Below are positions 1 to 9,399 of a stretch of DNA of 64,000 nucleotides, in pieces (the first letter of the stretch is position 1; each line of letters starts with the position of its first letter). This DNA is from Paraflavitalea sp. CAU 1676 (GTDB lineage: Bacteria; Bacteroidota; Bacteroidia; Chitinophagales; Chitinophagaceae), in assembly GCF_029223285.1 (NCBI RefSeq), contig NZ_JARHUJ010000004.1, positions 186,001 through 250,000 on the forward strand. Direction: 5' to 3'. The translations under genes were made by a program, and so were the position numbers. The notes below the pieces were generated by a model that saw only the letters and a list, made by a program, of their open reading frames with translations, was not told the DNA's origin and did no database searches.

Positions 1-430
1 ACCACCTGTCGATCGAGCAGCGGCCGCTACCATTAATAGTTATTACGAGCGCAATGGCCCACAACAGGATGTCGAACTCGTACCCTTCCCCTTTATTGGT
101 GCCAAACCAGTTCATGAAAAAGCCATTGGGCAAGTGATCGACAAAGAATGCGCCGATCATGACAATACCGGTGAGGGCTGCATTGATGCGGCCGGCAAAA
201 CCAACAATGAGTAGTAAAGCGCCCAGCGATTCGATGAGGATCACCAACGCACCCATCCAGGAAGGCATACCCACAGTGCCTGTAAAATAGCCAATGGTAT
301 TGTCCCAGCCGTAGCCACCAAACCATCCAAATGCTTTTTGTACGCCATGGCCCAGCATGACGAAGCCAAGCGCAACCCGTAAAATGAACCAACTGTAACT
401 GTCTGTCGTAGCTAATATTCTGTTTCGCAT
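1..430 (-). CDS. DoxX family membrane protein (C-terminus off window)
   Basis: This reverse-strand frame opens with ATG at 430 and stays open for 143 codons to the window edge, so the C-terminus is missing. The protein begins MRNRILATTDSYSW and contains RVALGFVMLGHGVQKAFGWFG, followed by three further hydrophobic segments (around LVILIESLGALLLIVGF, ALTGIVMIGAFF and DILLWAIALVIT). The early G-H-G-x-Q-K motif after the first helix and the four-helix layout are typical of DoxX/DoxD-like proteins, small inner-membrane proteins often linked to redox or thiol stress. The exact role is unknown. It lies downstream of the Crp-like gene on the same strand, 307 bases away, so it is probably transcribed separately. 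Confidence 0.8.
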   Translation of the reverse strand, partial: MRNRILATTDSYSWFILRVALGFVMLGHGVQKAFGWFGGYGWDNTIGYFTGTVGMPSWMGALVILIESLGALLLIVGFAGRINAALTGIVMIGAFFVDHLPNGFFMNWFGTNKGEGYEFDILLWAIALVITINGSGRCSIDRW

Positions 431-737
431 AACTGTCGTTTTTTCTTTCCGGTTGTTTTGTACAGCAAAAATGCATCGGAAGGAAGGCCTTTGCCAATGA
501 CACCCGGTAAGAAAAAACATTAACCTATGGTAAGGGTAGGCGGCGTGGCTTGAAACCTGCAGGAGCGCGGGTAATGGCAATTTAAGAGGCGTTGGCGTGT
601 CGTGGTGGACCAGAGATACCCTCTGCCAAAGTAGTGGCAGAGACTCGTCCCGGCCAGGTGGGTGGGGTGAAGGAGCCGGGTTAGCTTTTACTCATGCGCT
701 GGCGCCTGCCCCTGCCTGTGCATGGGATGGCGTGGCC
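431..737. other. intergenic stretch with hairpin and Crp tail copy
   Basis: No convincing gene is present. A perfect 8-bp hairpin (CTCTGCCA, 6-nt loop, TGGCAGAG) lies at 621-642, downstream of the Crp-like gene; it has no T-run, so termination is uncertain. An 18-bp sequence at 691-708 repeats, with one change, the end of the Crp-like coding region at 748-765. A forward open frame at 597-935 has unnatural composition and overlaps the Crp gene, so it is not called. Confidence 0.6.
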
Positions 738-1319
738 TCAATTTTTGCTCATGCGCTGTCGCCTGATGCGGCTGAGCGACTCGGGCGTAATGCCCAGGTA
801 AGAGGCGATCTGGCGCAGGGTGAGGCGTTGTTCGAATTGCGGATACCTGTTCAGGAAGTCGATGTAACGTTGTTCCGCCGAAAGGCTCATACCATCGCTG
901 ATACGCCGTTGCATAGCGATGTAGGCATTCTGTAGCAGGATGCGGAAGAAACGATCAAATTTGGGTATATCTATGTACAGTTGTTCAAGGTTGTTTTTTT
1001 CGATCATCAACAGTTCACAATCTTCCAGGGCGTCTACATTGTACAGGGCAGGCTGTCCGCTCAGGAAACTGTACATATCTCCTGTCCACCAGCCTTCAAA
1101 GGCAAAGTTGACGATCCGTTCCTGGCCATTATTGTCGATGTGATAGATACGCAGGGCGCCTTTGTTCACAAAACATTCATACCGGAACACATCTCCGGCC
1201 TGTACGAGGTACTGGCGCTTACGCAGGGTGCGAGTTTTGATGATCGAAGTAAAGCGGTCCGTTTCATCGGGGGTTAATTGGATGAAGCGGGCAATGTTTT
1301 TGAGAATAAGATCATACAT
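738..1319 (-). CDS. Crp/Fnr family transcriptional regulator
   Basis: The product has 193 residues when started at the ATG at 1319 (MYDLILKNIARF); an upstream in-frame start would run into the divergent neighbour. An N-terminal cyclic-nucleotide-binding-type beta-barrel fills about residues 10-120 (KRQYLVQAGDVFRYECFV, then GWWTGDMYSFLSG). A C-terminal winged helix-turn-helix follows (LTLRQIASYLGITPESLSR). This is the usual architecture of short Bacteroidota Crp/Fnr-like regulators, whose ligand is mostly unknown; no Fnr-type cysteine cluster is visible. The divergent PhzF-like gene starts only about 17 bp away, so the regulator may control that promoter region. A degenerate copy of its last codons lies downstream at 691-708. 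Confidence 0.85.
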   Translation of the reverse strand: MYDLILKNIARFIQLTPDETDRFTSIIKTRTLRKRQYLVQAGDVFRYECFVNKGALRIYHIDNNGQERIVNFAFEGWWTGDMYSFLSGQPALYNVDALEDCELLMIEKNNLEQLYIDIPKFDRFFRILLQNAYIAMQRRISDGMSLSAEQRYIDFLNRYPQFEQRLTLRQIASYLGITPESLSRIRRQRMSKN

Positions 1320-1336
1320 TGGGTAAAGATAAAAAT

Positions 1337-1882
1337 ATGCTAACAAACAAACCCTTCACGCCCCTAGGAGAGGCCGGTCTGCTGCCACCGCCGGTATATG
1401 CGCCGGTGAAGGAAAATGAGCAGGTACTACTCTCGCTCGGCATAACGGCCGATCATATTGCCGCCCTGCCCATGATCGTCGAATCGGGTGCCGCATTCCT
1501 GGTGCTGGAGCTGCGGAATGCCGATCACTTCCGGCTGCTGCAGCCGGTGCCCGAAACGGTAAGTTTGCTGGCGCAGCAGTATGGGCTGGCGGGATATTGC
1601 ATCTTTTGCCGTAATACCGATCATGCCGCTGATGCCTTCATTCGTTACTTCGGGGTGATCCCGGAAGCAACCGCCAACAGCCACCCCGCCTTGCCGGCCA
1701 GCGCACTGACCTGCTATCTGTATGATATTGCGATGATTAAGAAGGATGAAATGTCAATTTACATATCCTCAGCGGATACTGACAACCGGCCTGGCGCTAT
1801 AGAGCACGTACAGGTGCGGTTGGTGCTTAAAGACGGAAAGATCAAAGCGGTACAGCCTGGTGTACCGGAACCTTCACTATAG
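1337..1882 (+). CDS. PhzF-like protein, C-terminal half only
   Basis: A 181-residue protein starts at ATG 1337 (MLTNKPFTPLG); a TTG 18 bases upstream is possible but would overlap the start of the divergent gene. The layout resembles the second half of PhzF-family isomerase-like proteins: the inter-domain linker, a beta-rich core (VESGAAFLVLELRNADHFRL), then RYFGVIPEATANSHPALPAS at the place of the family's F-A-P-x-x-G-x-x-E-D-x-x-T-G-S-A region, and HVQVRLVLKDGKIKAVQPG at the C-terminal strand. Full PhzF proteins have about 260-300 residues and a matching N-terminal half with a catalytic glutamate; that half is missing and the upstream DNA codes another gene. Activity is therefore doubtful. 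It may be a remnant or a stand-alone domain. Confidence 0.5.
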   Translation: MLTNKPFTPLGEAGLLPPPVYAPVKENEQVLLSLGITADHIAALPMIVESGAAFLVLELRNADHFRLLQPVPETVSLLAQQYGLAGYCIFCRNTDHAADAFIRYFGVIPEATANSHPALPASALTCYLYDIAMIKKDEMSIYISSADTDNRPGAIEHVQVRLVLKDGKIKAVQPGVPEPSL

Positions 1883-1955
1883 CATTTTCGTATTTTTAGT
1901 GGTATTCGTTAACGATTCTGACAATTTATGCAACCTGCTACCTTGTAATACGTTG

Positions 1956-1963
1956 TATCTTTG
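1956..1963 (+). promoter_or_regulatory. candidate -7 promoter element upstream of lon
   Basis: TATCTTTG matches the Bacteroidota -7 consensus TAnnTTTG exactly. No clean TTTG -33 element lies at the preferred spacing, so this is tentative. A start near 1970 would give lon a leader of about 155 nt. Confidence 0.35.
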
Positions 1964-2124
1964 AACCATTCAAAGATCCCTGCCTTGCATGGTCACTGGC
2001 TTGTTTAACCGGAAGTTATGTCTCCCTCCACCGGTTGGCATTAAACTTGACCTATATACCCCTCTCTTGAAAATCTCAGGATTTTAAGGCAGGACGTGTT
2101 ATTTTGTCATAGATAAACTGTAGT

Positions 2125-4536
2125 ATGAGTCGTATGAAAGAACCCTCAATCTTGTTTCAGCCGGAAGACGATATGGACTTTATCCCGATAATCCCTCTCA
2201 ATGAAAATGAAGGCGATAACGGCCCGGAGATTGTCATTCCGGATGAACTGCCCTTATTGCCGCTTAGAAATACGGTACTGTTTCCCGGGGTGGTATTGCC
2301 CATCACCGTGGGTCGAGATAAAAGTATTAAGGCAATTAACGATGCTTACAAGGCTGACAAATTGGTAGGCGTTGTTGCACAAAAAGACAGTAATGTCGAA
2401 GATCCTACCGTTACCGATCTCGAAGATATCGGCACGGTGGCCCGGATCATTAAGATGATCAAAATGCCCGATGGGGGCACCACGGTGATCATCCAGGGTA
2501 AAAAGCGGTTCAAGATTGCCAGCATTACCACCGAAGATCCTTACTTCAAGGCCCGTATTCAATTGCTGGAAGAAGACGATTCTCCCAAATTGGAGGACTT
2601 CGAAGCCTATGTGGCCAATATCAAGGACCTGGCTACCCAGATCATCCAGCTGTCGCCCAATATCCCCTCCGATGCGGCGATCATCCTCAAGAACATTGAA
2701 AATCCCTCGTTCCTTATCCATTTTATTTCCAGCAACCTCAATACCGAATTGGTGGAGAAACAAAAGCTGCTGGAAATGAATAATATAGAGGCCCGGGCCG
2801 ACCTGCTCATGCAGTTGTTACAGCGTGAGTTGCAGTTTGCCGAGCTGAAGAACAAGGTAACCACCAAAACCAAAACGGAACTCGATAAGCAGCAGCGTGA
2901 ATACTTCCTGCAGCAGCAAATGAAGAGCATCAAGGAAGAGCTTGGCGGCGATACCAACGACCGGGAGATCCGCGATATGCGAAACAAGGCCGAGGCGATG
3001 AAGTGGTCGGAAGCTGCTAAGGAGATGTTCAAAAAAGGCATCGAGAAACTGGAGCGGATGCATCCCAGTACGCCCGATTATTCGGTGGTGTACAACCACC
3101 TCGATCTCCTGCTGGATCTTCCCTGGGGCACGTTTACCAAAGACCTGTACGATCTGCGCAAAGCACGCAAAATACTCGACCACGACCATTACGGAATGCA
3201 CAAGGTAAAAGAGCGTATTCTCGAATACCTGGCCGTATTGAAATTGAAAGGTGATATGAAAAGCCCCATCCTTTGTTTTATCGGCCCTCCCGGCATTGGT
3301 AAAACCTCGCTGGGCCGCAGTATCGCCAGCGCCATCGAGCGCAAATATGTGCGCATCAGCCTGGGTGGCCTTCATGATGAAAGTGAGATCCGCGGTCACC
3401 GAAAAACTTATATAGGCGCTATGCCGGGCCGCATCCTTCAATCGTTGCGGAAGATCAAATCATCCAATCCCGTCGTGATCCTCGATGAGATCGATAAGGT
3501 AGGCACCGACTTCAGAGGCGATCCTTCTTCTGCCTTACTGGAAGTGCTCGATCCCGAACAAAATCATACATTCTACGATAACTACCTCGAGCTGGAATAT
3601 GATCTCAGTAAGGTATTGTTCATCGCCACGGCCAATGACATCAACAATATCCAGCCGGCACTGCGCGACCGCCTCGAGATCATAGACCTGAGCGGTTACG
3701 CTGTCGAAGAAAAGATCGAGATCGCCAAGCGTCACCTGCTGCCCAAACAAAAGGACGCGCATGGGTTGAAGAATATACCACTCAAGGTGAGTGATAAAGT
3801 ATTGGAAAAGATCATCCAGGATTATACGAGAGAAAGTGGTGTGCGTGAACTGGATCGTTATCTCGCTTCGGTAATGCGTTATGAGGCAAAAGAGTATGCT
3901 TTAAAGGAAAAAGTGAAGAGTACCGTAACGGCCAATGATATCGAGAAGATACTGGGTAAGCCGCGTTTCAGCAATGAGATGTATAAGGTAGCCAATATGC
4001 CTGGTGTAGCCGTGGGGCTGGCCTGGACCTATGTTGGTGGTGACATTTTGTTTGTGGAAACCAGCTTAAGCGATGGGAAGGGCGAATTGAAGCTCACGGG
4101 CAACCTGGGTAATGTGATGAAAGAAAGTGCTGCCACAGCGCTTACCTGGTTGCAATCCAATGCCAAAAAGCAGGATATCGACACCACACTGTTCGAAAAG
4201 AAAACCATCCACGTGCATGTGCCCGAGGGAGCTACGCCTAAAGACGGTCCCAGCGCCGGAGTTACCATGATGTCTGCGATCTGTTCGGCCTTAACAGGGC
4301 GTCGGGTAAAACCTTACCTGGCTATGACCGGTGAGATCACGCTGCGAGGGCAGGTATTGCCGGTAGGTGGGATCAAAGAGAAAGTGCTGGCCGCCAGAAG
4401 GGCTGGTCTTAAAGAGATCATTCTCTGCTGGCAAAATGAAAAAGACATCCAGGAGATCGACAGCACATTCATCAAAGGACTTAAGTTCCACTACGTGAAG
4501 ACCATGCAACAGGTGCTTGACCTGGCGCTGGTGTAA
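2125..4536 (+). CDS. lon: ATP-dependent Lon protease
   Basis: An 803-residue Lon of normal length. The N-terminal LON substrate domain (about residues 40-240, [18 protein letters not shown]) is followed by a coiled-coil linker, an AAA+ module with Walker A GPPGIGKT at about 387-394 and Walker B VVILDEID at about 450-457, and a C-terminal protease domain. The serine-lysine dyad is visible: Ser710 in DGPSAGVTM and Lys753 in [14 protein letters not shown]. Lon degrades misfolded and regulatory proteins in the cytoplasm. The ATG at 2125 gives [11 protein letters not shown] with an acidic leader; a second ATG four codons later is an alternative. The gene is monocistronic by appearance, with a terminator downstream at 4707-4739. 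Confidence 0.98.
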   Translation: MSRMKEPSILFQPEDDMDFIPIIPLNENEGDNGPEIVIPDELPLLPLRNTVLFPGVVLPITVGRDKSIKAINDAYKADKLVGVVAQKDSNVEDPTVTDLEDIGTVARIIKMIKMPDGGTTVIIQGKKRFKIASITTEDPYFKARIQLLEEDDSPKLEDFEAYVANIKDLATQIIQLSPNIPSDAAIILKNIENPSFLIHFISSNLNTELVEKQKLLEMNNIEARADLLMQLLQRELQFAELKNKVTTKTKTELDKQQREYFLQQQMKSIKEELGGDTNDREIRDMRNKAEAMKWSEAAKEMFKKGIEKLERMHPSTPDYSVVYNHLDLLLDLPWGTFTKDLYDLRKARKILDHDHYGMHKVKERILEYLAVLKLKGDMKSPILCFIGPPGIGKTSLGRSIASAIERKYVRISLGGLHDESEIRGHRKTYIGAMPGRILQSLRKIKSSNPVVILDEIDKVGTDFRGDPSSALLEVLDPEQNHTFYDNYLELEYDLSKVLFIATANDINNIQPALRDRLEIIDLSGYAVEEKIEIAKRHLLPKQKDAHGLKNIPLKVSDKVLEKIIQDYTRESGVRELDRYLASVMRYEAKEYALKEKVKSTVTANDIEKILGKPRFSNEMYKVANMPGVAVGLAWTYVGGDILFVETSLSDGKGELKLTGNLGNVMKESAATALTWLQSNAKKQDIDTTLFEKKTIHVHVPEGATPKDGPSAGVTMMSAICSALTGRRVKPYLAMTGEITLRGQVLPVGGIKEKVLAARRAGLKEIILCWQNEKDIQEIDSTFIKGLKFHYVKTMQQVLDLALV

Positions 4537-4706
4537 AGTGCGCTATAACGCCGGTCATTGTTTGCTTTAATGGGATTTTAATGAAAATGATAAATGGTGC
4601 GTGAACAAAAGATTTGAAGCGGCGTTATATTAGCATAGTGGTCACTTACAAAGCAAAATCAAGATTACTATAAATTTTTCATGTTGGTTGTTTTAAGGGT
4701 TAAAGG

Positions 4707-4739
4707 AATTCCTCCATATCCATGGAGGAATTTTTTTTT
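4707..4739 (+). terminator. rho-independent terminator after lon
   Basis: A perfect 10-bp stem (AATTCCTCCA with TGGAGGAATT, loop of six) is followed directly by a run of T to 4739. It sits 170 bp after lon and 50 bp before the porQ start, so it isolates lon from porQ. Confidence 0.9.
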
Positions 4740-4787
4740 AACAATACCTTGAGAATTATCAGTTATTTTCGTTCGCAGCTACACTGC

Positions 4788-5834
4788 ATGCGGAAAGTAT
4801 TGCTGATACCGGTTTTAATGCTGATTACGGTTTATGGGTTTGCTCAAACCCTGGGAGGCAACACCGTATACAACTTTCTCCGTCTTTCCAATACGCCACA
4901 ACTCACCGCCCTCGGCGGTATCAACGTATCGAATCAATCGCCCGATATTGGTCTTGCCTGGCACAACCCTTCATTATTAAGGGCATCCATGCACACGCAG
5001 GCAAACTTCGTGTTCAATGCTTTCTATGCCGATATCCGCAATTACCATTTGTTTACAGGCTTCCGGCATGAGGCCTCCAAAACCAATTTTGCGATCGGTG
5101 TCAATTATTTCAACTACGGCACCATACCCGCTACAGATATGGCGGGTAACCGATTCGGTGATATCAGGCCAGCCGATTATGTGGTGCAGTTGTCGGCCAG
5201 CCGCCAATACCTGGAACGCTGGCACTATGGGGCCTCCCTGAAGTTCATTTATTCCAACTATGGGATGTATAGGTCATCAGGATTGGCCATGGATATAGGC
5301 ATCAGTTATGCCGACACGGCCAACCTGCTGCAGGCTTCGCTGGTGATCAAAAATATGGGTGCCCAACTCAAGGCTTATACGGGTACGGCCACCGGCGATC
5401 TTCCCTTCGATCTGCAGATGGGGATCTCGAAAAGGCTTGCCAAAGCTCCCCTGCAATTCTCCCTCACGGCGCATCATTTGCATCAGTTCGATATCAGCTA
5501 CCGCGACACTGCCTTCAACAACGAGAATGGCTTTGATCAGAATATGAGTGATAAAAAGTTCACCTTCGACCAGTTATTTCGTCACATTGTATTGGCCATG
5601 CAAGTGTACATTACGGATAAGGTAGAGATCAGTGCAGGGTATAATCATTTGCGGCGCAGGGAGTTGAATGTAGGGAACACCGGCAATGGCATCAATGGGT
5701 TTTCTTTGGGGGTGGGGGCTTTGTTCAGGAAACTGCAAATACGGTATGCCCGCAGCTATTATCAGAACAATACCGCCTATAACCAGTTTGGCTTGTCGTT
5801 GACCATGAAGGATTATGTTAGAAAGGGACGTTAA
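4788..5834 (+). CDS. porQ: PorQ-like type IX secretion protein
   Basis: The 348-residue product starts at ATG 4788 (MRKVLLIPVLMLITVYGFAQ), which gives a clean signal peptide cut after AQ; the longer frame would begin inside the terminator hairpin. The mature start TLGGNTVYNFLRLSNTPQ and ALGGINVSNQSPDIGLAWHN are characteristic of the PorQ branch of the PorV/PorQ outer-membrane family. The remainder is repeated amphipathic beta-strands ending in an aromatic-rich strand, as in an outer-membrane barrel. In the type IX system PorQ assists the PorU/PorV/PorZ attachment complex. It fits with the type IX sorting tail on the hydrolase at 53952-55874. Confidence 0.82.
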   Translation: MRKVLLIPVLMLITVYGFAQTLGGNTVYNFLRLSNTPQLTALGGINVSNQSPDIGLAWHNPSLLRASMHTQANFVFNAFYADIRNYHLFTGFRHEASKTNFAIGVNYFNYGTIPATDMAGNRFGDIRPADYVVQLSASRQYLERWHYGASLKFIYSNYGMYRSSGLAMDIGISYADTANLLQASLVIKNMGAQLKAYTGTATGDLPFDLQMGISKRLAKAPLQFSLTAHHLHQFDISYRDTAFNNENGFDQNMSDKKFTFDQLFRHIVLAMQVYITDKVEISAGYNHLRRRELNVGNTGNGINGFSLGVGALFRKLQIRYARSYYQNNTAYNQFGLSLTMKDYVRKGR

Positions 5835-6078
5835 GTGCGCTGTTTTCTGGCATCATATAATTGTTTACCCTTAGAACCTGTAAACCACTTCCTTGGACTT
5901 TGTTAAAAATACCCGGCCAATTGAATTATTAACCCCGGATTCTCCTACTTTTATCAGTTAAGTTCCATTCGGACCGGCATACTGATAACAGTATGGTTTG
6001 AACGCAGTGAGTTGTTATGCCTGGTAAAAGGCATCAGCGGAGCTCCCGGAAGAATGTGTATCAATAAAAGGAATATAA

Positions 6079-6480
6079 ATGATCAAAGTGGTTATTGCAG
6101 ATGATCACCGCCTTGTGCGGGAAGCGTGGAAGTTGGTATTGAACCGCGACAATCGATTATCCGTTTCGGCGATTTGTGAGAACGGGTTTCGGGCGGTTGA
6201 AGCCTGCCGCAACCTTCACCCCGATGTGGTTTTAATGGATATCAATATGGACCCCATGAATGGTATCGAGGCCACTAAAGCCATTCGTGAATTTTCGCAG
6301 GATATCAAGATCATCGGTATCTCTGTGCATACCGATCAGGCATATATCAACGCACTCATGAAGGCCGGGGGCAATGGATATGTTACCAAGAACTCTTCTG
6401 GCGAAGAGATGATCGGCGCCATCATACTCGTGATGGAAGGCAAGCAGTATTTCTGTAAAGAGATCAGCGACAATGATTGA
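6079..6480 (+). CDS. stand-alone NarL-type receiver domain
   Basis: The 133-residue protein is a receiver domain only. Visible are the acidic pair Asp8-Asp9 (IADDHRLVREAW), the phosphoacceptor Asp54 (VVLMDINMDPMNG), and Lys104 (GYVTKNSSGEEM). The sequence is closest in style to receivers of the NarL/LuxR class, but it stops at KEISDND where the linker to a LuxR helix-turn-helix would begin, and no such domain follows in any frame. No histidine kinase is adjacent. It may act by protein contact or compete for phosphoryl groups. The 244-bp leader region upstream holds two small hairpins (5978-5995 and 6017-6034). Confidence 0.85.
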   Translation: MIKVVIADDHRLVREAWKLVLNRDNRLSVSAICENGFRAVEACRNLHPDVVLMDINMDPMNGIEATKAIREFSQDIKIIGISVHTDQAYINALMKAGGNGYVTKNSSGEEMIGAIILVMEGKQYFCKEISDND

Positions 6481-6538
6481 TTCAGGTATCTCCGATCATA
6501 CAATGGCAGCTGCCTGCAAGCAGTAATGCCTATCATGA

Positions 6539-6574
6539 AAAAGCCCGAAGCATTGCTTCAGGCTTTTGTTATTT
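6539..6574. terminator. bidirectional terminator between receiver gene and bioB
   Basis: AAAAGCC and GAAGC arms (one mismatch between them) pair with GCTTC and GGCTTTT around a 3-nt loop. T-rich sequence follows on the forward strand and A-rich sequence precedes it, so it can serve both converging genes. Confidence 0.75.
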
Positions 6575-6587
6575 AGTGTGCGATTGA

Positions 6588-7592
6588 TCAGGCCGTGGTT
6601 GCTGCTGCAGTATGGTGATGATGGTGATCGCAGCCGTCTTCTTTGAAAGCGGCCCGTGGTTTCAACCCCAGCATATCGAACATTTCCATGTCTTCATCAA
6701 ATGAGGGATTGGGCGTGGTGAGCAGCTTGTCGCCGGCAAAGATCGAGTTGGCGCCAGCCATGAAGCAAAGTGTTTGATCCGAAATACTCATGCTGGTGCG
6801 GCCCGCGCTGAGGCGTACCATCGACTTAGGCATCAGGATGCGGGCCGTAGCGATCATACGTACCATATCCCATACATTCACTTTCTGGTTGTGCTCGAGC
6901 GGAGTTCCTTTTACAGGCACCAGCGCATTCACCGGTACACTTTCGGGATGTTGAGGCATCGTGGCCAGTGTACGCAGCATGTTGATCCTGTCTTCGTGCG
7001 TTTCTCCCAAGCCCACAATACCACCGCAGCAAACAGATACACCTGCTTTACGTACGTTATCGAGGGTTTCGAGACGATCGTCGTAGGTGCGGGTGGTGAT
7101 GATCTCGCCGTAATATTCAGAAGACGTGTCAAGGTTGTGGTTATAAGCATATAAACCGGCATCGGCGAGTTTTTGTGCCTGCTCTTCGGTAAGCATGCCG
7201 AGGGTGCAACACACTTCCATGCCCATTTCATTAACCCCCTTTACCATTTCCAGTACGCGGTCGAAGTCGCGGTTGTTGCGAACTTCGCGCCAGGCAGCGC
7301 CCATACAAAAACGGGTTGAACCGGCATCCTTGGCTTTCTGGGCATAAGACAGTACTTCGTCTTTCTTCATCAGGGCCTGTACGGTTACGTCGGTATGATA
7401 GCGGGCAGCCTGGGGGCAATAGGAACAGTCTTCCGAGCATCCCCCGGTCTTTATCGATAAGAGCGTACAAACCTGTACCTCATGGCTGTCATTATAGGTA
7501 CGGTGCACTGTAGCGGCACGGTAAACCAGCTCCATCAGCGGCAGGTTATAGATCTCCTGGATCTCTTCAATTGACCAGTCATTTCTAATCAT
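6588..7592 (-). CDS. bioB: biotin synthase
   Basis: A 334-residue radical-SAM enzyme that inserts sulfur into dethiobiotin, the last step of biotin synthesis. The SAM cluster cysteines are Cys52, Cys56 and Cys59 in [12 protein letters not shown]. The TIM-barrel signatures [21 protein letters not shown] and [10 protein letters not shown] carry the second cluster ligands and the conserved arginine. Length and start ([18 protein letters not shown]) are normal for the family. The C-terminus is unusual: after [12 protein letters not shown] the protein ends [14 protein letters not shown], a natural histidine-rich tail. No other bio gene is nearby, so the gene stands alone. Confidence 0.97.
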   Translation of the reverse strand: MIRNDWSIEEIQEIYNLPLMELVYRAATVHRTYNDSHEVQVCTLLSIKTGGCSEDCSYCPQAARYHTDVTVQALMKKDEVLSYAQKAKDAGSTRFCMGAAWREVRNNRDFDRVLEMVKGVNEMGMEVCCTLGMLTEEQAQKLADAGLYAYNHNLDTSSEYYGEIITTRTYDDRLETLDNVRKAGVSVCCGGIVGLGETHEDRINMLRTLATMPQHPESVPVNALVPVKGTPLEHNQKVNVWDMVRMIATARILMPKSMVRLSAGRTSMSISDQTLCFMAGANSIFAGDKLLTTPNPSFDEDMEMFDMLGLKPRAAFKEDGCDHHHHHTAAATTA

Positions 7593-7743
7593 AGCTATAG
7601 TTTTTCGCTTTGCGGGCTCATCGTAAGAACAAGGCCCATTCGGTTAACACGGCAATATTAGCAAGTTTCCCTGAATTGGGTTTTAATCTGGTGCCTTATT
7701 CAGCCGGCAACAACCCATTTTTTTCAGCCATTTGTGGATAAGA

Positions 7744-9375
7744 TTATTGCTGCACGAATAGTCTGCGTACTTCCAACAGCTTGAAATCGGGCAGCGGTGG
7801 TGAATATTCAACCCGACCACCCGTAATTTTTTGATAGTACAGAAGAAGTGCCTGGCTTGGGGGCCCGGCAAAGTAGATATTCTTGTAGACAGGCGCTTGG
7901 CGGATATCGGCTACGCCAAAGGCTGCCTGCAAGGCGCTGCTTCTTGATTGTACCGGATGATCCAGGAAGAGGATGTTCTTAAAGGAATATTGCGAGGGAT
8001 TGGCGAAGCAATAAAAATAGCCATAGGCTTCGTCATTGTTCGTGTTGATGAACAACCTATCCGGCCGCGACGACATCTCTTGGTACATTGATTGAAACCT
8101 GCTAAACTTTTCTGCATTCTGCTGACTAGCCTTTACGGTGCGTACCAGGGCCCATGCGCCAAGCCCGATGGCTAAGGCGAACAGACCGATAGGCTTTAAC
8201 TTATTCCTGCTTTGGGAAACCGGTAGCATGGTGGCTGTGCAAGCGGTGATCGTAAACAATACAGCCGGTATAAAATAAGCCGGCATCTTCCGGTACTGCT
8301 GCATATAAACAATAGCGGCGAGGCCGGTCAGCAAACTGGTTGCGGGGACTATCCATTGCGGCCTTTGTACACATACCGCCAATAACGCCAGTAGCAACAC
8401 GGCGATCATGAGGCGGTGGTTGACAAAGTTCCAGTGCCAGGTGTTGGTGCTTAGCAGTTCTTTAACAGGCATAGGGCCATTTGTCGTTTGCGCCAGCGTA
8501 TGCAGGGTAGCTGCATTGGGAAAACTGGTGTCGAACAACAGGAGCTCCCTGAGCATGGCGACTTCCGTTTTGTAGGGCGATTGCTGTAAAGCCTGCTGGT
8601 CTTTATGGTAATTGATATTCGCGTATTTCGCCGCACGATATTGTTCCTCCTGCTCCCAGGCACTACATTGGGCTGTATAGTGGCTGTACTGGTTTTGGTA
8701 CAGGAACCAGCAAATGATCACCGTGATGGCGATAGAACCCCATGCCTTCACTTTGTTGCCGATGCCCGGTACCAACAGGAAAAAGGGGGCGGCAACGACG
8801 ATCACGGGAACAATCGTATGAAACCTGATCAGCGCAGCAACCAGTAACAGCAATACGCCAGCGCTCCCGTAAAACTTGTTCAGCTTCGTTTCCGATACAG
8901 ACTCCCATATCAGTAGCAGGCTGGCCAGGGTGGCTACAATAGAGGTAGAAGACTGGTTGAGGTATAACAGCATCCAGCTGCCAAACACCAAAAACAGCAA
9001 TAGGTAGCTGATGGTCGCTATATAAAAAGAGGTACGCCTGAAGAGTACCAGGAGTACGCCAATTCCCGACAAATATTGAATCATCACCAGCCAAACCGAA
9101 TACCAGTTTACCGATGGAAATTGTTGGTACAAATTCCTGATGGGAACGCTGATGAAGTAATGGGTGCCATACAAAAAGGGTGGGCAAATCGAAGTATCCT
9201 TTCCATAACCGCCGGCCAGCGTTTGCATGATATTGAGATCATCACCAGATAGGTATACCGGGCAGGTGAACGCCAGGATTATCCCAAACAGCCCGGTATT
9301 GATCAGCCAGGCGCTGGTCAGCGGGTGAAGCTTCAAATATGGTTGCGTTGGCTGTCCTGGCATCTTGCCGCTCAT
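7744..9375 (-). CDS. polytopic membrane protein, GT-C-like
   Basis: A 543-residue protein with about ten hydrophobic segments and a soluble C-terminal tail. The first loop after helix one reads VYLSGDDLNIMQTL, an acidic pair in the place where GT-C glycosyltransferases keep their catalytic aspartate. Remote similarity to that fold is inferred from layout only; no family can be named with confidence. The C-terminal part (after ALVRTVKASQQNAEKF) resembles the soluble tail of sugar- or lipid-linked transferases. It starts 24 bp after the phosphatase-superfamily gene and is the last gene of the run starting at 13574, so it probably acts on the same envelope molecule. Confidence 0.6.
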   Translation of the reverse strand: MSGKMPGQPTQPYLKLHPLTSAWLINTGLFGIILAFTCPVYLSGDDLNIMQTLAGGYGKDTSICPPFLYGTHYFISVPIRNLYQQFPSVNWYSVWLVMIQYLSGIGVLLVLFRRTSFYIATISYLLLFLVFGSWMLLYLNQSSTSIVATLASLLLIWESVSETKLNKFYGSAGVLLLLVAALIRFHTIVPVIVVAAPFFLLVPGIGNKVKAWGSIAITVIICWFLYQNQYSHYTAQCSAWEQEEQYRAAKYANINYHKDQQALQQSPYKTEVAMLRELLLFDTSFPNAATLHTLAQTTNGPMPVKELLSTNTWHWNFVNHRLMIAVLLLALLAVCVQRPQWIVPATSLLTGLAAIVYMQQYRKMPAYFIPAVLFTITACTATMLPVSQSRNKLKPIGLFALAIGLGAWALVRTVKASQQNAEKFSRFQSMYQEMSSRPDRLFINTNNDEAYGYFYCFANPSQYSFKNILFLDHPVQSRSSALQAAFGVADIRQAPVYKNIYFAGPPSQALLLYYQKITGGRVEYSPPLPDFKLLEVRRLFVQQ

Positions 9376-9399
9376 TTAATTGCAATGGTATTCAATTGA

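Noticed and set aside
93-503. Reverse open frame of 136 codons over the DoxX gene
   Set aside because: Rich in Cys, His and Trp with no motif; the adjacent frame from 430 encodes a clear DoxX protein.
597-935. Forward open frame overlapping the end of the Crp-like gene
   Set aside because: Overlaps a well-supported gene on the other strand and has unnatural composition.
4544-4629. Inverted repeat TATAACGCC / GGCGTTATA after lon as the terminator
   Set aside because: The arms are 68 bp apart and no T-run follows; the compact terminator at 4707-4739 explains lon better.
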